IMG/VR virus record: IMGVR_UViG_3300036820_000650
Span: 1 to 30,755 of that record
Reading direction: 5' to 3' (one strand)
DNA: 30,755 bases
Origin: a virus
Made by a program: the position numbers and the translations under genes. Below, piece by piece: positions 28,002-30,755 of the stretch (position 1 is its first letter; each line of letters starts with the position of its first letter). The notes under the pieces were generated by a model. That model searched no databases and was not told the origin of the DNA. It worked only from the letters and a program-made list of their open reading frames with translations.

Positions 28002-30755
28002 ATGCGCAAGGCACTCCTGCTGCTCTCCCTGGTCTTTGCTGCCATCCCTGGGCTAGCACAAACGCAGATTGATTTGACTACCCAGGTAAAGGGTATTCTG
28101 CCGCCGGCGAATTTTGCCAATTCATCTCTTACGAATACGACCGTTCTTTACAACAACTACTACCAAGGCATCTATAGCGCGACCGTTACTTACTCCCAAG
28201 GCCAGATGGTCACGTCTTCTGGCACTACGTATATATCTCTCATCAACAGCAATCTCAATAACACCCCAGCTAGTTCGCCTTCTGATTGGGCTGGAGTCGC
28301 GAGTGGTGAGGGAGGCAATGTTACCTCTTGCTCCCTGACGACCAATACCCTCCCGCTTGCCACCGGCGCGGGCGCCATATGCAACTCACTCGTAACAGAT
28401 ATCTCAGGCGTGCTGAACTACTCGGGCACAAACGTTACCTTTCCTAAGTTGACTATAGGTAGTGTGGGCTCGGGTAACTACGTGATCGTAGGGACAGACA
28501 CACTTGGCAACCCTGGCACACAGTATTTCAGTTCTAATCCTTCCTATGGGGTTACTGTCGATGCGACTGGCTTCTACGGGCCAGGGGTCAATGCAGGTGG
28601 AGTAACTGCTGGGGATCTGGTAGTTAGCGGAAATACAAATCTAGGTGAACTGGGCAACGGTGTCCCGGGTTCCCCAATCTATGTGAACCAATACGGTGGC
28701 GGGGCCATTGCCATGCAGTTCAATGGTGGGGTTTACGTCACGGGAGCCATCGAACTTTCAAATGGCTTTGGGACTTCCGGACAGGTGCCAGTCTCTGGCG
28801 GTCCCAGTGGGGTGGCAGCTTGGGGCACTGTTGGGGGCAGCACGACCTATCCCGGTGCTGGAGTAGCAAACTCTACAGGAAGCGCCTGGGCGACTTCCTA
28901 CACGGTGGGCACAGTTGCCAATGATCTTGTCCAACTGAATGGATCCGCGGCCCTCCCAGCCGTATCCGGTGCGAATCTGACAGCCATCACAGCGGCGAAC
29001 ATATCTGCCGGCACGGCAGGAATCAGTATTTCAGGCTCGGCCGCCAATCTGGCCGGATGCACAGGCTCGACGGCCGGTGATGTTTGTTACTGGAATGGCA
29101 GCAGTTGGGCTCGCCTGGCCGGGAACACAAGCGGAACTCTTTATCTGCAGGAGAACGGCTCAGGGAGCCCTTCATGGGCAGCGTCGAGCACAGTTTATCC
29201 CGGAGCGGGCGTAGCCAACTCCACGGGCTCGGCCTGGGCTACTTCCTATACAGTCGGAACTTCAGCAAGCAATCTTGTGCAGTTGAATTCAGGTGCCCAG
29301 CTCCCAGCCGTATCCGGTGCGAATCTGACGAGCCTTACGGCCGCAAATATCTCCAGTGGCACGGCCGGAATCAATATCTCAGGTAATGCGGCCACTGCGA
29401 CACAGCTCACAGGTTGTGCGGGCTCGACGGCTGGGGATTTCTGCTACTGGAATGGATCAGCCTGGACTCGACTGGCAGGCAACACAAGTGGCACGCAGAT
29501 ATTGCAGGAGACATCGTCAGGAACGCCTTCATGGGCTTCGGGAACAGCCTTTACATATCCAGGCGCTGGGGTGGTTTGCTCGACGGGCTCAGCTTGGTGC
29601 ACGTCCTACACGGTGGGCACAGCAGCAAATGATCTAGTTGAGTTGAACGGAAGTGCCCAACTTCCCGCTGTGAGCGGGGCATTGCTGACAAATCTTCCAG
29701 CAGCGAATCTGACCGGGACAGCATCGGTCAACACGACCGGCAGTGCTGGGAGCCTGTCTGCTTTTATCGTTCCAAGAGAAACTACAGTTGCATCTGCCGC
29801 GACGATCACGCCGGGGGGTGCAGGTGGCTTTATCCATATAACTGGCACAGCCACAGTTACAACCATCACCGTTCCATCCGGATGCACTTCAACGAGCATC
29901 GTGTGTATTTATCAGATGCTTCCTGACAATGGTTTCAGCGTCGGAACTGGCGGCAATATTGATGTTGGCGAAACTATCCCAATCAACACGCCTACCCTCA
30001 TTACCTGGGATCAGAATAACGGAACATGGTATTTGGGTAATTTTGGTAATGTAACTACTGGCGTGAGTTCCTTGACCTCAGGTGTTATATCTGTTGCAAC
30101 AAGTCCCTATTCCATTGGCAACTCTTTGCTCTCAGATAGTGGCAGCGCGCTAACCTACTCGGGCTCAAGTGGTCTAGACCTAACAGGAAGCGGTGCCGGG
30201 ATCACCATTTCAGGAGGCTCGGCTCCCGGCTATTACACGCTTGGTACAGGCACAGCATCATTGCCCAGCCTGCCTGCTGGATCTTATGGCGAAGTGGGTT
30301 CGCTTTCCGGTGGAACTCCTTATCTTCGCCAACATGCGAATACTGCGACTGCTGGCTTCGAGGAGTGGGCAGCTCCGGCCACAGAGTACGGCGTGAATGT
30401 AACTCAATCGAGTTTTGTTCATATTCCATTCCACATGGATTCGGTAACTGCTTCTGTTGCGATATATCCGCTTAATTATTATCTTTCGATTGCTTTCCCG
30501 CAGACAGCCGGTCACTTCTCCAAATTGCAGGGCTATTACGATGGCGGTGGCTGTCCGACTCCGCCGTCAATCAATGTGGCCAATATCACGCAGGCCACAG
30601 TAGGAACCGCCCTAGCGTTGAATGCAACCGGCCTAGCGCAACAATCAGAAACCTTGTCATGGAATGCGGGTGATGAAGTAGTGATCGAGATCTCCACAGC
30701 CGGCAGTTGCTCCGGTTCCTTTCACACGGTCAGTGCGGACGGGCTCATACCATGA
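28002..30755 (+). CDS. Repetitive tail fibre with Sec signal peptide
   Basis: A GGGAGGG ribosome binding site precedes ATG 28002; TGA falls on the last base of the window, so the gene is complete at 917 residues. It begins MRKALLLLSLVFAAIPGLA|Q, a clear Sec signal peptide. A carbohydrate-binding-like module (YSATVTYSQGQMVTSSGTTY, NNTPASSPSDWAGVA) lies near 53-103. Three repeats of about 116-120 residues start YPGAGVANSTGSAWATSYTVG near residues 283, 399 and 519 and include CYWNGS-W-RLAGNTSGT in the first two. A shaft-like beta region follows, and the end (795-917, VTQSSFVHIPFHMDSVTAS, ISTAGSCSGSFHTVSADG) is a likely receptor-binding domain. It is probably the main host-range fibre, but an enzyme or secreted adhesin is possible. 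Confidence 0.75.
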   Translation: MRKALLLLSLVFAAIPGLAQTQIDLTTQVKGILPPANFANSSLTNTTVLYNNYYQGIYSATVTYSQGQMVTSSGTTYISLINSNLNNTPASSPSDWAGVASGEGGNVTSCSLTTNTLPLATGAGAICNSLVTDISGVLNYSGTNVTFPKLTIGSVGSGNYVIVGTDTLGNPGTQYFSSNPSYGVTVDATGFYGPGVNAGGVTAGDLVVSGNTNLGELGNGVPGSPIYVNQYGGGAIAMQFNGGVYVTGAIELSNGFGTSGQVPVSGGPSGVAAWGTVGGSTTYPGAGVANSTGSAWATSYTVGTVANDLVQLNGSAALPAVSGANLTAITAANISAGTAGISISGSAANLAGCTGSTAGDVCYWNGSSWARLAGNTSGTLYLQENGSGSPSWAASSTVYPGAGVANSTGSAWATSYTVGTSASNLVQLNSGAQLPAVSGANLTSLTAANISSGTAGINISGNAATATQLTGCAGSTAGDFCYWNGSAWTRLAGNTSGTQILQETSSGTPSWASGTAFTYPGAGVVCSTGSAWCTSYTVGTAANDLVELNGSAQLPAVSGALLTNLPAANLTGTASVNTTGSAGSLSAFIVPRETTVASAATITPGGAGGFIHITGTATVTTITVPSGCTSTSIVCIYQMLPDNGFSVGTGGNIDVGETIPINTPTLITWDQNNGTWYLGNFGNVTTGVSSLTSGVISVATSPYSIGNSLLSDSGSALTYSGSSGLDLTGSGAGITISGGSAPGYYTLGTGTASLPSLPAGSYGEVGSLSGGTPYLRQHANTATAGFEEWAAPATEYGVNVTQSSFVHIPFHMDSVTASVAIYPLNYYLSIAFPQTAGHFSKLQGYYDGGGCPTPPSINVANITQATVGTALALNATGLAQQSETLSWNAGDEVVIEISTAGSCSGSFHTVSADGLIP
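28848..29750 (+). repeat. Three tandem repeats in distal fibre
   Basis: Repeat units begin at 28848, 29196 and 29556, spaced 348 and 360 bases. Each opens with TATCC and encodes YPGAGV-STGSAW-TSYTVGT, then LV-LN-GA-LPAVSGA. The first two are complete; the third lacks the CYWNG part. Several DNA stretches are nearly identical (for example CCAGCCGTATCCGGTGCGAA in units 1 and 2), enough for homologous recombination. Confidence 0.85.

Overview
This window is a contiguous piece of a tailed-phage (or prophage) genome with a contractile, P2/Mu-like tail. Every gene I can support lies on the + strand and most neighbours touch or overlap by 1-10 bases, as in phage late operons. The host cannot be read directly. 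Two tail-fibre genes begin with Sec signal peptides ending in A|QT, and the fibres combine collagen-like and carbohydrate-binding-like modules; from memory this style resembles soil Acidobacteriota, so I suggest a Gram-negative soil host of that kind with low confidence. Terminase, portal, lysis and integration genes are not in the window.

Left part (1-3505): the end of a replication/recombination module. It holds the C-terminal part of a Rad50/SbcC-like ATPase cut by the window edge, a DnaB-type replicative helicase, and a run of very small genes (a 27-residue membrane peptide, an unknown protein and two putative zinc-binding proteins). A strong Rho-independent terminator at 3558-3592 separates this module from the virion genes.

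Head and neck (3606-12174): prohead protease fused to a scaffold-like region, an HK97-fold major capsid protein with an inserted Ig-like domain, a gp6-like connector, an HNH-like inserted gene, a putative decoration or head-fibre protein, a gp10-like neck protein, and two different tail-terminator-like proteins with small cysteine-rich genes between them.

Tail (12186-22457): sheath, tube, tail-assembly chaperone with a predicted -1 frameshift extension, tape measure (599 aa, implying a tail of roughly 90 nm), then P2-like U, X (LysM), D, V (spike), W and J baseplate proteins. Between them sit small accessory genes, including a stand-alone LuxR-type HTH protein and a NUMOD3/HNH homing endonuclease.

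Adhesion region (22462-30755): a 1190-residue collagen-like fibre with a signal peptide, a second possibly exported Ig-like protein, the P2 I-like protein with three C-terminal beta modules, and a 917-residue repetitive fibre with another signal peptide. The least expected points are these signal peptides on virion adhesins, ATT start codons inferred for the sheath and J genes, and the fibre cassette lying between J and I, which are usually adjacent.
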